In this document: one piece after another, positions 8,742 to 17,131 of the stretch
Position numbering within the stretch: position 1 is the stretch's first letter
Layout of the letters: every line of letters starts with the position of its first letter
The notes under the pieces: model-generated
The model's database searches: none
Seen by the model: the letters and a program-made list of their open reading frames with translations, nothing else
Told to the model about the DNA's origin: nothing
Source of the DNA: an uncultured Bacilli bacterium
GTDB lineage: Bacteria > Bacillota_I > Bacilli_A > ML615J-28 > CAG-313
Direction: 5' to 3'
Length of the DNA: 64,000 nucleotides
NCBI GenBank assembly: GCA_934098295.1
Contig: CAKONV010000007.1
Coordinates: 20,778 to 84,777 of the forward strand
Translations under genes and position numbers: made by a program

Positions 8742-9311
8742 ATGGCAAAAGATATTGTTGTAGAATTCAAAACCTTATTAACAAAAGAAGAATATAATAG
8801 TATTTTAGAAAAATATAAAAATTATTCTGGAAACTTACAAGTAAATTACTATTTTGATACCAAGCGTTTTACTCTTAAAGCTTCAGATGCTATGCTTAGA
8901 GTAAAAGAACGTGATGGTCTTACTTTAACACTGGAAAGAAAAAAAGGATATACCTTACAACGTATTGATGAACCAATTACAAAAGAACAATTTAATACTC
9001 TAATCGATACGGGAAAAATACCAGTTGAAAAAATTGCCAATGATTTAGTGGATATCATTAAAGATCAAAATGTTATCAACTTCATGAGTTTTTCCACTTA
9101 TCGAGTTTCTTTTCCTTATAAGAAAGGTAAAATATCTTTAGATAAATGTGAATATGTTGGGATTGTCGATTATGAGCTTGAATATGAGGCTACTAATAGA
9201 GAAGTTGGAAAACTAGAATTTATTAATTTAATAAAGGATTTTAATATTAACTATAAAAAGAGTCAAGTTAAATTAAAAAGAGCATATGATGCTCTAAGAA
9301 AAACATTATAA
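8742..9311 (+). CDS. CYTH-domain protein, YjbK-like (triphosphate tunnel family)
   Basis: A 189-residue protein of the CYTH / triphosphate tunnel fold, related to Bacillus YjbK. Characteristic segments are VVEFKTLLT at the N-terminus, the NYYFDT strand, MLRVKERDGLTLTLERKKG, and SLDKCEYVGIVDYELEYEA. The family usually has an ExExK metal/phosphate motif; here the first Glu is Val (VVEFK), so catalysis may be weakened. The neighbourhood (relQ, pseudouridine synthase, spx) is that of yjbK in Bacillus. The substrate is unknown. It shares a bidirectional terminator with spx. Confidence 0.85.
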   Translation: MAKDIVVEFKTLLTKEEYNSILEKYKNYSGNLQVNYYFDTKRFTLKASDAMLRVKERDGLTLTLERKKGYTLQRIDEPITKEQFNTLIDTGKIPVEKIANDLVDIIKDQNVINFMSFSTYRVSFPYKKGKISLDKCEYVGIVDYELEYEATNREVGKLEFINLIKDFNINYKKSQVKLKRAYDALRKTL

Positions 9312-9366
9312 AAAGAAAAAGTAAGAGTCCTTTCGCTTTTGAAAGAATTCTTACTTTTCTTTTTTT
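9311..9366. terminator. Bidirectional terminator between the CYTH gene and spx
   Basis: AGTAAGA (9320-9326) pairs with TCTTACT (9349-9355), with inner CTTTC/GAAAG pairing. An A-run lies on the left and a T-run on the right. The right arm includes the spx stop codon. Confidence 0.8.
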
Positions 9367-9779
9367 GCTAAATAAACTTCTTCATCAAGTTGTTTTGATG
9401 ATTTAATAATAGCATCTTGATGACGAAATTCTTTTGGTAAAAAGATTGTGATATCCTCATTGTTGTATCCTACTTGAAGTTCACTTTCATTAATGATTAT
9501 TGGACGTTTCAAAACGCTTGGATAATCAATAATAAAACTAATTAATTCAGCAACTGACATATTATCGGGATCTAATCTTTTTTCTTTAAAAACTTTTGAT
9601 CTAGTGGAGATTATGTCATCAAAACCATTTTCACTATTAGCTAGCATTTTAAAAATATCATCTTTTGATAATTTAATACTGAAAATGTTTTTTTCTGAGT
9701 ATGGTATGCTGTATTGATCAAACCATTTTTTTGCTTTACGGCAAGATGCACAACTAGGAGTTGTATAAATTTGAATCAT
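9351..9779 (-). CDS. spx: Transcriptional regulator Spx
   Basis: An ArsC-fold regulator that binds the RNA polymerase alpha C-terminal domain during disulfide stress; it does not bind DNA alone. It has 142 residues. The redox switch Cys10-x-x-Cys13 (SCASC) is intact. The family signatures IISTRSKVF and LKRPIIINESELQVGYN are present, including the Arg of KRPIII. The C-terminal tail is Lys-rich and slightly longer than in Bacillus. It is a single gene convergent with the CYTH gene. Protein stability is probably set by ClpXP (clpP is nearby), as in other Bacilli. Confidence 0.93.
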   Translation of the reverse strand: MIQIYTTPSCASCRKAKKWFDQYSIPYSEKNIFSIKLSKDDIFKMLANSENGFDDIISTRSKVFKEKRLDPDNMSVAELISFIIDYPSVLKRPIIINESELQVGYNNEDITIFLPKEFRHQDAIIKSSKQLDEEVYLAKKEK

Positions 9780-9979
9780 AATTGTACCCCTTTTTCTTAT
9801 ACACTATATTTTATCATATTTTAGGTAACAAGTCAAGACTAATTTTCATTATTTTTAAGTGAAAATGTTTTTAAAAGTCGAAAAAAGATATTGATTGTTT
9901 ATTTTTTAGTTATTTTAACTAATTAAATTATATTTTTGTTTTTTTCTTTTCGATTTTTTCCTTATATAAATCATTTTTC

Positions 9980-10008
9980 TTGACTTTTTTTTCTCACTGA
10001 TTTATAAT
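9980..10008 (+). promoter_or_regulatory. trpS promoter
   Basis: TTGACT (9980-9985), a 17-base spacer, then TATAAT (10003-10008). Transcription would start near 10015, just before stem I of the T-box. The AT-rich stretch 9780-9979 holds nothing I can recognise. Confidence 0.85.
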
Positions 10009-10014
10009 AAAAGT

Positions 10015-10256
10015 GATATATAAATAAAATATTTGATAAGAAATAGTACGTTATATTCATTAATTATAAGAGAGTCTCTGATGGTGAAACTGAGATATTA
10101 ATGATTAACCGAATGGATCTTTGATATGGTAGAAGGAAATGTCTACCCGTGAGGTTTAAGCGTTAATTCCATAAAGAAAATGTACTTTTTTACATTTAAA
10201 ACTTTAGGTGGTACCACGAACAATTCGTCCTTTTGATGATGAATTGTTTTTTTTAT
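10015..10256 (+). promoter_or_regulatory. T-box leader of trpS
   Basis: The antiterminator core AGGTGGTACCACG is at 10206-10218. The terminator AACAATTC (10219-10226) / GAATTGTT (10241-10248) ends in a long T-run. In stem I an AGTA element lies near 10046. The 3' side reads AACCGAATGGATC, so TGG (Trp) at 10114-10116 directly follows the conserved GAA and is the likely specifier. A GATGGTGAAAC distal-loop segment is also present. Confidence 0.95.
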
Positions 10257-10295
10257 TTTATATTTTATTTTTAAAAATGAAAGGAAATGATAAAA

Positions 10296-11294
10296 ATGAA
10301 AACAATATTATCAGGTATTCAACCATCTGGAAATTTAACTTTAGGAAATTATTTAGGAGCTATTAAAAACTTTGTTGCTTTACAAAATAATGGAGAAGAA
10401 AAAGATTTATTAGTTTTTATTGCTGATCTCCATGCAATTACTGTACCCCAAGTACCTTCTGATTTAAGAAAAAATATTTTAAGTTTAGCAGCTTTATATG
10501 TAGCATGTGGTCTTGACCCTAACAAAACTACTTTATTTATTCAATCAGAAGTTAGTGCTCATGCCGAACTTGGCTATCTTTTACAAACTATTACTTATAT
10601 TGGTGAAATAGAGAGAATGACCCAATATAAAGATAAAAAACAAAAACAAGTTGAAGGCGTATCAACTGCTCTTCTTACTTATCCAATTTTAATGGCAGCT
10701 GACATTTTATTATATAACTCTGATTTAGTTCCCGTTGGTGATGATCAAAAACAACATTTAGAGTTAGCTAGAAATCTTGCTGAACGTTTTAACACTAAAT
10801 ATTCACCAACATTTAAAGTTCCTGAACCCCTAATTCAAAAGAGTGGCGCTCGTATTATGTCTTTGCAAGATCCTACGAAAAAAATGAGCAAATCTGATAA
10901 ACTTGAAAAAGCTTCTATATATATATTAGATGATGAAGCAACTATTAGAAAAAAAATAGCTAGTGCCGTTACTGACTGTGATGGTGTAATTTCCTATGAT
11001 CCCGTTAATAAACCAGGTATTAGTAACTTACTAAATATCTATGCTGCTTGTAATGATATATCCATTGAAGATGCTGTAAAAAGCGTAGACTGCTTAAATT
11101 ATGGGGAATTTAAATCAAAAGTTGCCGATAGCATTGTTAATTTACTTTCACCTATCCGTGAAAGATATTATTCTATTATTGAAGATAAAGATTATTTAAA
11201 TAACATTTTAGATGAAGGATGCAAAAAGGCAACATATCTTGCTGGCAAAATGATTTCAAAGGTTAAAAGAAAAATCGGTGTAGGTAGAAAATAA
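10296..11294 (+). CDS. trpS: Tryptophan--tRNA ligase
   Basis: A class I synthetase that charges tRNA-Trp in the cytosol, 332 residues. The N-terminus MKTILSGIQPSGNLTLGNYLGA carries the HIGH-type motif (TLGNYLGA). ADLHAIT, LLYNSDLVPVGDDQKQH and the KMSKS loop (KKMSKSDK) follow. Another ATG at 10287 is in frame but lies only two bases after the AAGGA site. The ATG at 10296 has proper spacing and matches family N-termini. Expression is set by the upstream T-box, and a strong hairpin terminator follows. Confidence 0.96.
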   Translation: MKTILSGIQPSGNLTLGNYLGAIKNFVALQNNGEEKDLLVFIADLHAITVPQVPSDLRKNILSLAALYVACGLDPNKTTLFIQSEVSAHAELGYLLQTITYIGEIERMTQYKDKKQKQVEGVSTALLTYPILMAADILLYNSDLVPVGDDQKQHLELARNLAERFNTKYSPTFKVPEPLIQKSGARIMSLQDPTKKMSKSDKLEKASIYILDDEATIRKKIASAVTDCDGVISYDPVNKPGISNLLNIYAACNDISIEDAVKSVDCLNYGEFKSKVADSIVNLLSPIRERYYSIIEDKDYLNNILDEGCKKATYLAGKMISKVKRKIGVGRK

Positions 11295-11304
11295 TAAAAA
11301 ATAA

Positions 11305-11332
11305 AAACCCAAGATAATCTTGGGTTTATTTT
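11305..11332. terminator. Bidirectional terminator between trpS and the peptidoglycan-recycling operon
   Basis: AAACCCAAGA (11305-11314), loop TAA, TCTTGGGTTT (11318-11327), with A-rich and T-rich flanks. The right arm contains the stop codon of the minus-strand hydrolase gene, so it ends both units. Confidence 0.88.
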
Positions 11333-12069
11333 GTTTTTAAGAAATCTACAACTACACTTTCTACTTCCTCACGATACTTTACACTAGTATAACAATGGGG
11401 AGCACCACTTATTAAAACATATCGACAATTATTATATAAATCAGCATACTTTTTGCTTACTGAAGGGAAAACCGATAAATCGGATAATCCTTGGGTAATT
11501 AGCACTTCTTTATCAAATAAGGGAGCATAAGCATAAAGATCATATTTTTTAAAGCTTTCTAAGAAGTTTTTACTTACATAGTATCCACCTAAATCAACAT
11601 ATTTATTATCTACTACATGATTATTTTTGAATGTATTTGTAAGTAAGTTTAACATACATCCAGCCGGTGACATTAAAATTAGTTTTTTAATGTCATTTTT
11701 TCTTTGTCCAGCCATTACTGATGCACATGCTCCTCCCATAGAAAAGCCTAATAAAATGATTTGTTTATTATTGTTTAGTTTTAATCCTAGGTCAATTATT
11801 TTATTTGCATCATTACATACTGTATCAAAAGTTTGGTCTTGAAATTTACCATCAGAATCACCACTACCCATGTAATCAAAACGTAAAGTAGCAATTCCTA
11901 AAGGTAAAACTTTCTCAGTTATTTGTTTGAATAAAAAACCATTTTCATTTTTATGTCCTGTATAGCCATGTAACATAACCATAACATCTTGATATCCATC
12001 ATCAGGTTCCGTAAATAGCCCTCTTATTGTATAGCCATTAACTTCTAATTCTTGATAACTAATTTTCAT
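11326..12069 (-). CDS. Alpha/beta hydrolase, esterase/serine aminopeptidase-like
   Basis: A 247-residue alpha/beta hydrolase with the oxyanion segment MLHGYTGHKNENG near residue 32, the DYMGSGDSDG turn, the nucleophile elbow LLGFSMGGA (GxSxG) near 109 and a C-terminal catalytic His in GAPHCYTS. It has no signal peptide and is cytosolic. It resembles the feruloyl/short-chain esterase type, but the substrate is not predictable. Its start overlaps the murQ 3' end by 11 bases, so it is the last gene of the recycling operon. Removal of acyl groups from sugar fragments is one possibility; that is inference from position only. Confidence 0.8.
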   Translation of the reverse strand: MKISYQELEVNGYTIRGLFTEPDDGYQDVMVMLHGYTGHKNENGFLFKQITEKVLPLGIATLRFDYMGSGDSDGKFQDQTFDTVCNDANKIIDLGLKLNNNKQIILLGFSMGGACASVMAGQRKNDIKKLILMSPAGCMLNLLTNTFKNNHVVDNKYVDLGGYYVSKNFLESFKKYDLYAYAPLFDKEVLITQGLSDLSVFPSVSKKYADLYNNCRYVLISGAPHCYTSVKYREEVESVVVDFLKTK

Positions 12070-12979
12070 TTTTTGCCTCCACTAATTTTACAGCATCTCT
12101 AATGTTTCCATGACATTTTTCTAAATATTCATCAATTTTCTTAATATCAGATATATTGGTAAGATAAGAGAAAATTATTCGTTTAATCGTACCATATCTT
12201 TTTAATTGTTCTAAAGCTTCATCTCTTGTAAAGCCGGTTACTGTAGAAATAATACCAAGACTTCTTTCAATTAATTTTTCATTGGTTGCTTTTAAATCAA
12301 TCATTAAATTTTCATATACTTTCCCCATTTTAATCATTGCTGATGTTGAGATCATATTACAAACCATTTTTTGAGCAGTTCCAGATTTCATTCTTGTTGA
12401 ACCTGTTATTGGTTCTGCTCCCGTTAATACTACAATTGGGTATTTAACAGCTTGTTCAAGAGGTGAAGATGCTGATGTTGTTATGCAACATGTGTTAACA
12501 TTATTTTTATTAGCATATTCAATACCACCTAACACATATGGTGTTCTTCCACTTGCCGCAATTCCTATTACTATATCTTTTTCAGATAAATTTATTCTCT
12601 TTAAATCAGAAACGGCCATTTCTTTACTATCTTCGGCCCCTTCAACTGCTTTGACAAAAGCATTACTGCCACCTGCCATTAAGCATTGTACCATATCATA
12701 ATCTACACCATAAGTTGGTGGACATTCTACAGCATCTAAAATACCAATTCTACCGCTTGTACCAGCACCCATATAAATTAATCTACCGCCATTAAGAAAA
12801 GTTTCATAAACTTTATCTACAACTGTAGCGATAGCTGGTAATGCTTTTTCAACAGCATAGGCAATCGTTTTATCTTCATTATTTATTTTTTCTAATATTT
12901 CTAGAGTCGATACTCTGTCAATATCCATTGTGTTTTTATTTCTTGATTCCGTTGATATTTTCTTTAAATTAACACTCAT
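12059..12979 (-). CDS. murQ: N-acetylmuramic acid 6-phosphate etherase
   Basis: MurQ cleaves the lactyl ether of MurNAc-6-phosphate to give GlcNAc-6-phosphate and D-lactate in the cytosol. It has 306 residues, the normal length. SIS-fold signatures are MGAGTSGRIGILDAVECPPT (about 70-89), MAGGSNAFVKAVEGAEDS, GIAASGRTPYVLGG and ITGSTRMKSGTAQKMVCNM. It starts one base after the anmK stop with AAAGGAAAA before the ATG. Together with AnmK and MupG it defines a MurNAc degradation pathway. Its product would need NagA, which is not in this window, before NagB. Confidence 0.97.
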   Translation of the reverse strand: MSVNLKKISTESRNKNTMDIDRVSTLEILEKINNEDKTIAYAVEKALPAIATVVDKVYETFLNGGRLIYMGAGTSGRIGILDAVECPPTYGVDYDMVQCLMAGGSNAFVKAVEGAEDSKEMAVSDLKRINLSEKDIVIGIAASGRTPYVLGGIEYANKNNVNTCCITTSASSPLEQAVKYPIVVLTGAEPITGSTRMKSGTAQKMVCNMISTSAMIKMGKVYENLMIDLKATNEKLIERSLGIISTVTGFTRDEALEQLKRYGTIKRIIFSYLTNISDIKKIDEYLEKCHGNIRDAVKLVEAKNEN

Positions 12980-12980
12980 T

Positions 12981-14114
12981 TTATCTTTTTCCTTTTATGA
13001 TTGGATTGGTTATGCTTCCTAGAACTACTTCTTTTTTCGCTCCTGTTACACTTGGAACATTTGATGGTAAATGATTTAATGTTTGATATCCTAAAATTAC
13101 AAAACTTAAGGCTTCTAAGCTATCAGCATTGTAATCACTTTCTACCTTTGCCGCAAGTTTATTGCGTAAACGATCCATTATATACTCATTAAATACTCCA
13201 CCACCAGATACGATTACTAAATCAATAGGTGGTAAAAATTTTTCATACTCTAAACAAATTGCATCAACAGTATAGGCTGTTAATGTTGTAATGATATCAG
13301 CATCGCTACCACCATTACTTCTAATTTTTAAAATTACTTCCGATAAATATGATTCATTATATTTTTCTCTTCCTGTTGATTTGGGAACATCTAAATATAA
13401 GTATGAATCTTGTAGTAATTCTTCTAATACTGGTTCAATAATTTTTCCACTTAATGCGATTTTACCACAATCATCAAAATCACGATTGTATAATCTTTTC
13501 ATTGCTAAATCTATTAGCATATTACCGGGGCCCGTGTCAAAGGCAATAATATCATCTATTTTTCCACCTTTTTTCAAGAAAGTAACATTAGAAATACCAC
13601 CAATATTTTGCATTGCAATATTTTCTTTATCACTAGCATATAACACATAATTAGCAAAGGGAACAAGAGGTGCCCCACTACCTCCAGCTGCCATATCAGC
13701 CATTCTAAAATTACTTATAACTTTTATATTTAATTCAACTGCTAGATAAGAAGGATCACCTAATTGTAGTGTTGATGATTCGAATCCATCTTGTTCTTGA
13801 GGATTGTGCCATACAGTCTGACCATGCATTGCGATAAATTCAATATCTTCAGACTTAAGATGTGATTCTTCTAACAATTTTTTTACAGCTTTTACATATC
13901 TTTTTGAGAGTTCAACATTCATGCTACAAACCTTTTGAATTGTTATGTTAACATTTGTTGACAGCTCATAAAGACGTTTTTTGAATTCCTTTTCGTATGG
14001 TAGATAACAGAAATTTTTTATTACAAATTTTCTTTTGTTATGCTTTCTAATTTCTACCAAACAAGCATCGACACCATCAAGTGATGTTCCACTCATTAAA
14101 CCAACTGCTAACAT
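12981..14114 (-). CDS. anmK: Anhydro-N-acetylmuramic acid kinase
   Basis: AnmK hydrolyses the 1,6-anhydro ring and phosphorylates anhMurNAc to MurNAc-6-phosphate, the MurQ substrate. It has 377 residues. N-terminal MSGTSLDGVDACLVEI (8-23) and later MHGQTVWHNP, NFRMADMAAGGSGAPLVPF, NIGGISNVTF and FDTGPGNMLID fit the ASKHA kinase family closely. GAGGAG before the ATG overlaps the mupG stop region. An enzyme for anhydro sugars implies that lytic-transglycosylase products reach the cytoplasm. Confidence 0.97.
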   Translation of the reverse strand: MLAVGLMSGTSLDGVDACLVEIRKHNKRKFVIKNFCYLPYEKEFKKRLYELSTNVNITIQKVCSMNVELSKRYVKAVKKLLEESHLKSEDIEFIAMHGQTVWHNPQEQDGFESSTLQLGDPSYLAVELNIKVISNFRMADMAAGGSGAPLVPFANYVLYASDKENIAMQNIGGISNVTFLKKGGKIDDIIAFDTGPGNMLIDLAMKRLYNRDFDDCGKIALSGKIIEPVLEELLQDSYLYLDVPKSTGREKYNESYLSEVILKIRSNGGSDADIITTLTAYTVDAICLEYEKFLPPIDLVIVSGGGVFNEYIMDRLRNKLAAKVESDYNADSLEALSFVILGYQTLNHLPSNVPSVTGAKKEVVLGSITNPIIKGKR

Positions 14115-14119
14115 TTTAT

Positions 14120-15148
14120 TTACTCCTCAAAAATAAATTTAAATACCTTTCCCCTCTTAACAGCTTCTACTATAAAATCGGTTGTTTTTAATTTGCCTAT
14201 TACATTAACCCTTTCATCTTTGGGAAGATCCCTTAACAAAATATTAATTTCCCCCGCATATCGTTTAAATAATGTATTGTCAATAGTGACATCAAATTTA
14301 TGTCTTTCTAAAGACATTTGAGGATTTAGTTTTTCATTTAGGTTCCCAACACGCAATAAATAACTATTAACATCTACTCGTCTTTTATAAGTGTTATTTA
14401 AAATTGTTTTTAAAGATTTGCTTTCTTCAAAAAGATTCAAATTTAACAATAGACAATCTTCTTTGTGTTTATTTAAAATTTTTAGTTCTTCAATACTTGC
14501 AAAAGCATCACCAAAATATATGCCATCAATATCACAAGCTTTTAACTCTTCAATAGCTAATTCTAAATCTAATTTTCGGTGACTTTCTACTGTAGGTAAA
14601 CCCTCATACATTGGTGGTCTATAACCTACGTGTGATGGTAAGAAGGCAGCAACGGTCATGTTTAATTTTTTAAAATCGAGAGTTTTTTGATAAACATCAA
14701 GAAGATCATGTCCAGTATACAATTTAGGATAAAAATTGAAAGACATTCTAACTCTTGATGGATTAAGGCCTAATTTTAGTAATTTCTCCACTTTCTCTTT
14801 AGAAATAGTGGATGCATTCAATTCTACAATATAAGGCGCATTTTGGCTCATTTCTGCGATTTCTTCATCAGTGAAGCCATAATCCAATCTTAATGCATAT
14901 AAGCCCTTAGGAATTTTAATTTTTTCCATCATTGGTTTAGAAATATCAAGTGATAACTTCATTCCCAGTTTAACTGTGGTATCAATTATTGTTTGTAATG
15001 CATCTAAATCACTTTTGGCCTCACCTATATGAGCTGAAGAAAATACATATTCACAACCCAAATCTTTAGCAATTTGTAAATAATTTAAATTTTGTTCTAG
15101 TGAATAATCATCTAGTCCAACATAAACAGATATACCAGTATCAATCAT
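14120..15148 (-). CDS. mupG: MupG-family 6-phospho-N-acetylmuramidase (DUF871-type TIM barrel)
   Basis: 342 residues of the family once called DUF871. Its Staphylococcus aureus member MupG splits MurNAc-6P-GlcNAc inside the cell. Visible are the N-terminal GISVYVGLDDY strand, CEYVFSSAHIGEA, RLDYGFTDEEIAEM, the conserved SFNFYPKLYTG, FLPSHVGYRPPMYEGLPTVE and IDGIYFGDAFAS. There is no signal peptide. It lies between namZ and anmK in a tight operon, which supports the function. MupG normally relies on phosphorylation by a PTS importer (MurP); no PTS gene is present here. Confidence 0.88.
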   Translation of the reverse strand: MIDTGISVYVGLDDYSLEQNLNYLQIAKDLGCEYVFSSAHIGEAKSDLDALQTIIDTTVKLGMKLSLDISKPMMEKIKIPKGLYALRLDYGFTDEEIAEMSQNAPYIVELNASTISKEKVEKLLKLGLNPSRVRMSFNFYPKLYTGHDLLDVYQKTLDFKKLNMTVAAFLPSHVGYRPPMYEGLPTVESHRKLDLELAIEELKACDIDGIYFGDAFASIEELKILNKHKEDCLLLNLNLFEESKSLKTILNNTYKRRVDVNSYLLRVGNLNEKLNPQMSLERHKFDVTIDNTLFKRYAGEINILLRDLPKDERVNVIGKLKTTDFIVEAVKRGKVFKFIFEE

Positions 15149-15156
15149 ATTATCGC

Positions 15157-16308
15157 CTAGTATAATAAATATGGCTTACGAATAATATAAAAATCATTTT
15201 CAGCCTTTTTTAGTTTTTCTAATTGTTCTGCTAAACTAATTTTATTTTCAATAATATCGTCATCACCAGCTTCATAATGGAATAGGGTTGGTCTTGACGG
15301 AACATATGGGGGATTAATCTGGAAAGAATCTTTGTATTTGGTTCTAATGTGATATAACATGGTCCAACTTGTTTTCATTGAATCGAATTTGTTTTTATCA
15401 GTGATATGTAAAAAAACGCCGCCACATAATTGATTAGCATATTTAGAAAAAGTTGGTGTAAACCATTGAGGCCTAAAATAAACGCCTTCTAAATGATATT
15501 CATTAAGTTCTCTTGCAAGATCTTCTGATTTTACATATGGTGCACCAATTAATTCAAAGGGAGTTGTGGTGCCTCTTCCTTCCGCAAAGTTGGTACCTTC
15601 AAATATACATGTTGCATTATAAGTATAACAAGTGGCTATGGTTGGAATATTTGGAGTTGGAATAATCCATGGTAAGTTAGTATCAAGATAATCCATTTCT
15701 CTTTTCCATCCCTTAAGAGGAATAATGCTTAAATCACAATCTATTTTAAATTCTTTATTGAATAATAACGCAAGTTCACCAATAGTCATACCATGACGTT
15801 GAGGAATATCATAATAACCAACAAATGAACGATATTTTTCAACGTCTAAATGATTCCCTTCTACTTTTATGCCATTGATAGGATTAGGTCGATCAAAAAC
15901 AACAAATTTCTTATTATATTCTTTACATGCCATCATCGCATAAGCCATCGTATAGATAAAAGTGTAATATCTTGAACCATTATCTTGAATATCAATTGCC
16001 ATTACATCAATTTTATCCATCACTTCTTTACTTGGTTTTTTATCTTTTCCATATAAACTATATACAGTAATATTAGTTTCTTCATCAACATATGTATCTA
16101 ATTTCATACCTGCTTGAATACTTGCTCTTACACCATGTTCTGGCGAAAATAAAGCAACTAATGAAGTCTTTTCTCTTAAAACATCAATACTTGATTTAAA
16201 ATCAGAAGTAATTCCCGTTGGGTTAGTAATTAATCCAACTCTTTTTCCATCAAATATATTTAAGTATTCATCGATATTTTCAATTCCTAAAGTTACAGTT
16301 TTATTCAT
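15157..16308 (-). CDS. namZ: NamZ-family exo-beta-N-acetylmuramidase (DUF1343), without signal peptide
   Basis: 383 residues of the DUF1343 family, whose Bacillus member NamZ (YbbC) removes MurNAc from the non-reducing end of peptide-free glycan strands. Family segments are KRVGLITNPTGIT (about 21-33), LFSPEHGVRASIQAG, DIQDNGSRYYTFIYTM, VFDRPNPING, WIIPTPNIPTIATCYTYNATCIFEGTN and APYVK. An ATG at 16350 is also in frame, but the ATG at 16308 has AGGAGAGG upstream and gives a family-like N-terminus. With that start it overlaps the yesL-like gene by 8 bases. No signal peptide is visible, whereas the Bacillus enzyme is secreted. Confidence 0.9.
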   Translation of the reverse strand: MNKTVTLGIENIDEYLNIFDGKRVGLITNPTGITSDFKSSIDVLREKTSLVALFSPEHGVRASIQAGMKLDTYVDEETNITVYSLYGKDKKPSKEVMDKIDVMAIDIQDNGSRYYTFIYTMAYAMMACKEYNKKFVVFDRPNPINGIKVEGNHLDVEKYRSFVGYYDIPQRHGMTIGELALLFNKEFKIDCDLSIIPLKGWKREMDYLDTNLPWIIPTPNIPTIATCYTYNATCIFEGTNFAEGRGTTTPFELIGAPYVKSEDLARELNEYHLEGVYFRPQWFTPTFSKYANQLCGGVFLHITDKNKFDSMKTSWTMLYHIRTKYKDSFQINPPYVPSRPTLFHYEAGDDDIIENKISLAEQLEKLKKAENDFYIIRKPYLLY

Positions 16309-17005
16309 CACTTTCTTCCTCTCCTGCATGCATAATTTTTTCAAAATCAATTTTACTAAACTTATAATAAACAGGGGCTGTAATTTTTACCCCTAAATAA
16401 ATTGGTAAAGAAATACCAAACAACATCCAAATAGCTAAAACTTGAAATCTAATTATACAACATATTAATCCTACTATTATTAAAAGATTTAAAACAAATA
16501 ATATTAGGGTTGTAAGTAAGTACCTAAAAGTTACATAGAAACCAGTTCTAAAAATTTCGGGAATTGTAAGTGTAGTAAATGATATAATAATTAGAGCCAT
16601 ATGTCCATTTAAAAATAAGACTATCAAAAAGCCAACCAAACATACCATAAATCCAGCATTAAGAAATAGCATACCCAAAGTATGTTCTTCATCATCGGTA
16701 AAATATGCTTTGGCATAAAAATATATCGCATAGCCTAATACAAGATAAAATATTAACATAATTAAGCCTGTAAAAAATGATTTTTTTAAATATTTTTTAA
16801 AGTTAATAAAATATTGTTTAAAAATATTCATTTCTACATTGCCTTCTTTTAAAGTAGCCGTAGCGGCAACAAAGGAAGGAAATAAGAAAATAACCGTACA
16901 CGATAAAATTATTGTTAATACATTAACCACTAGCAAACGATAAATTAAATCGAAAAAACGATATGGTTTAGAATTAATTTTTGTTTCATAATCAACTTTA
17001 GACAT
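16301..17005 (-). CDS. YesL-like membrane protein (DUF624)
   Basis: A 234-residue integral membrane protein with about five or six hydrophobic helices. N-terminal PYRFFDLIYRLLVVNVLTIILSC and the FPSFVAATATLKEG loop are typical of DUF624/YesL, small membrane proteins found in sugar ABC-transport operons whose role is unknown. A TTG at 17020 is in frame but sits within the GGAGA ribosome-binding site; the ATG at 17005 is chosen. It is the first gene of the namZ-mupG-anmK-murQ operon. A second family member lies at 27515-28246. Confidence 0.85.
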   Translation of the reverse strand: MSKVDYETKINSKPYRFFDLIYRLLVVNVLTIILSCTVIFLFPSFVAATATLKEGNVEMNIFKQYFINFKKYLKKSFFTGLIMLIFYLVLGYAIYFYAKAYFTDDEEHTLGMLFLNAGFMVCLVGFLIVLFLNGHMALIIISFTTLTIPEIFRTGFYVTFRYLLTTLILFVLNLLIIVGLICCIIRFQVLAIWMLFGISLPIYLGVKITAPVYYKFSKIDFEKIMHAGEEESDE

Positions 17006-17028
17006 ATTTATTATCTCCAATCATAATT

Positions 17029-17037
17029 ATTATAGCA
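17029..17037 (-). promoter_or_regulatory. Extended -10 promoter of the peptidoglycan-recycling operon
   Basis: TGCTATAAT on the minus strand (TATAAT 17029-17034) lies 24 bases before the chosen start codon of the YesL-like gene. There is no clear -35. Confidence 0.55.
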
Positions 17038-17084
17038 TATATTGTTATTTTTTACTTTTCTTTTAGTAAAAACTTTTTTTATAA

Positions 17085-17120
17085 AAAAAAACTGACTATT
17101 TTTTTAATAGTCAGTTTTTT
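17085..17120 (-). terminator. Intrinsic terminator after the sugar-binding lipoprotein gene
   Basis: AAAAAACTGACTAT (17085-17098) and ATAGTCAGTTTTTT (17107-17120) form a perfect hairpin ending in a T-run on the minus strand. Confidence 0.88.
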
Positions 17121-17131
17121 AAATAACTAAA

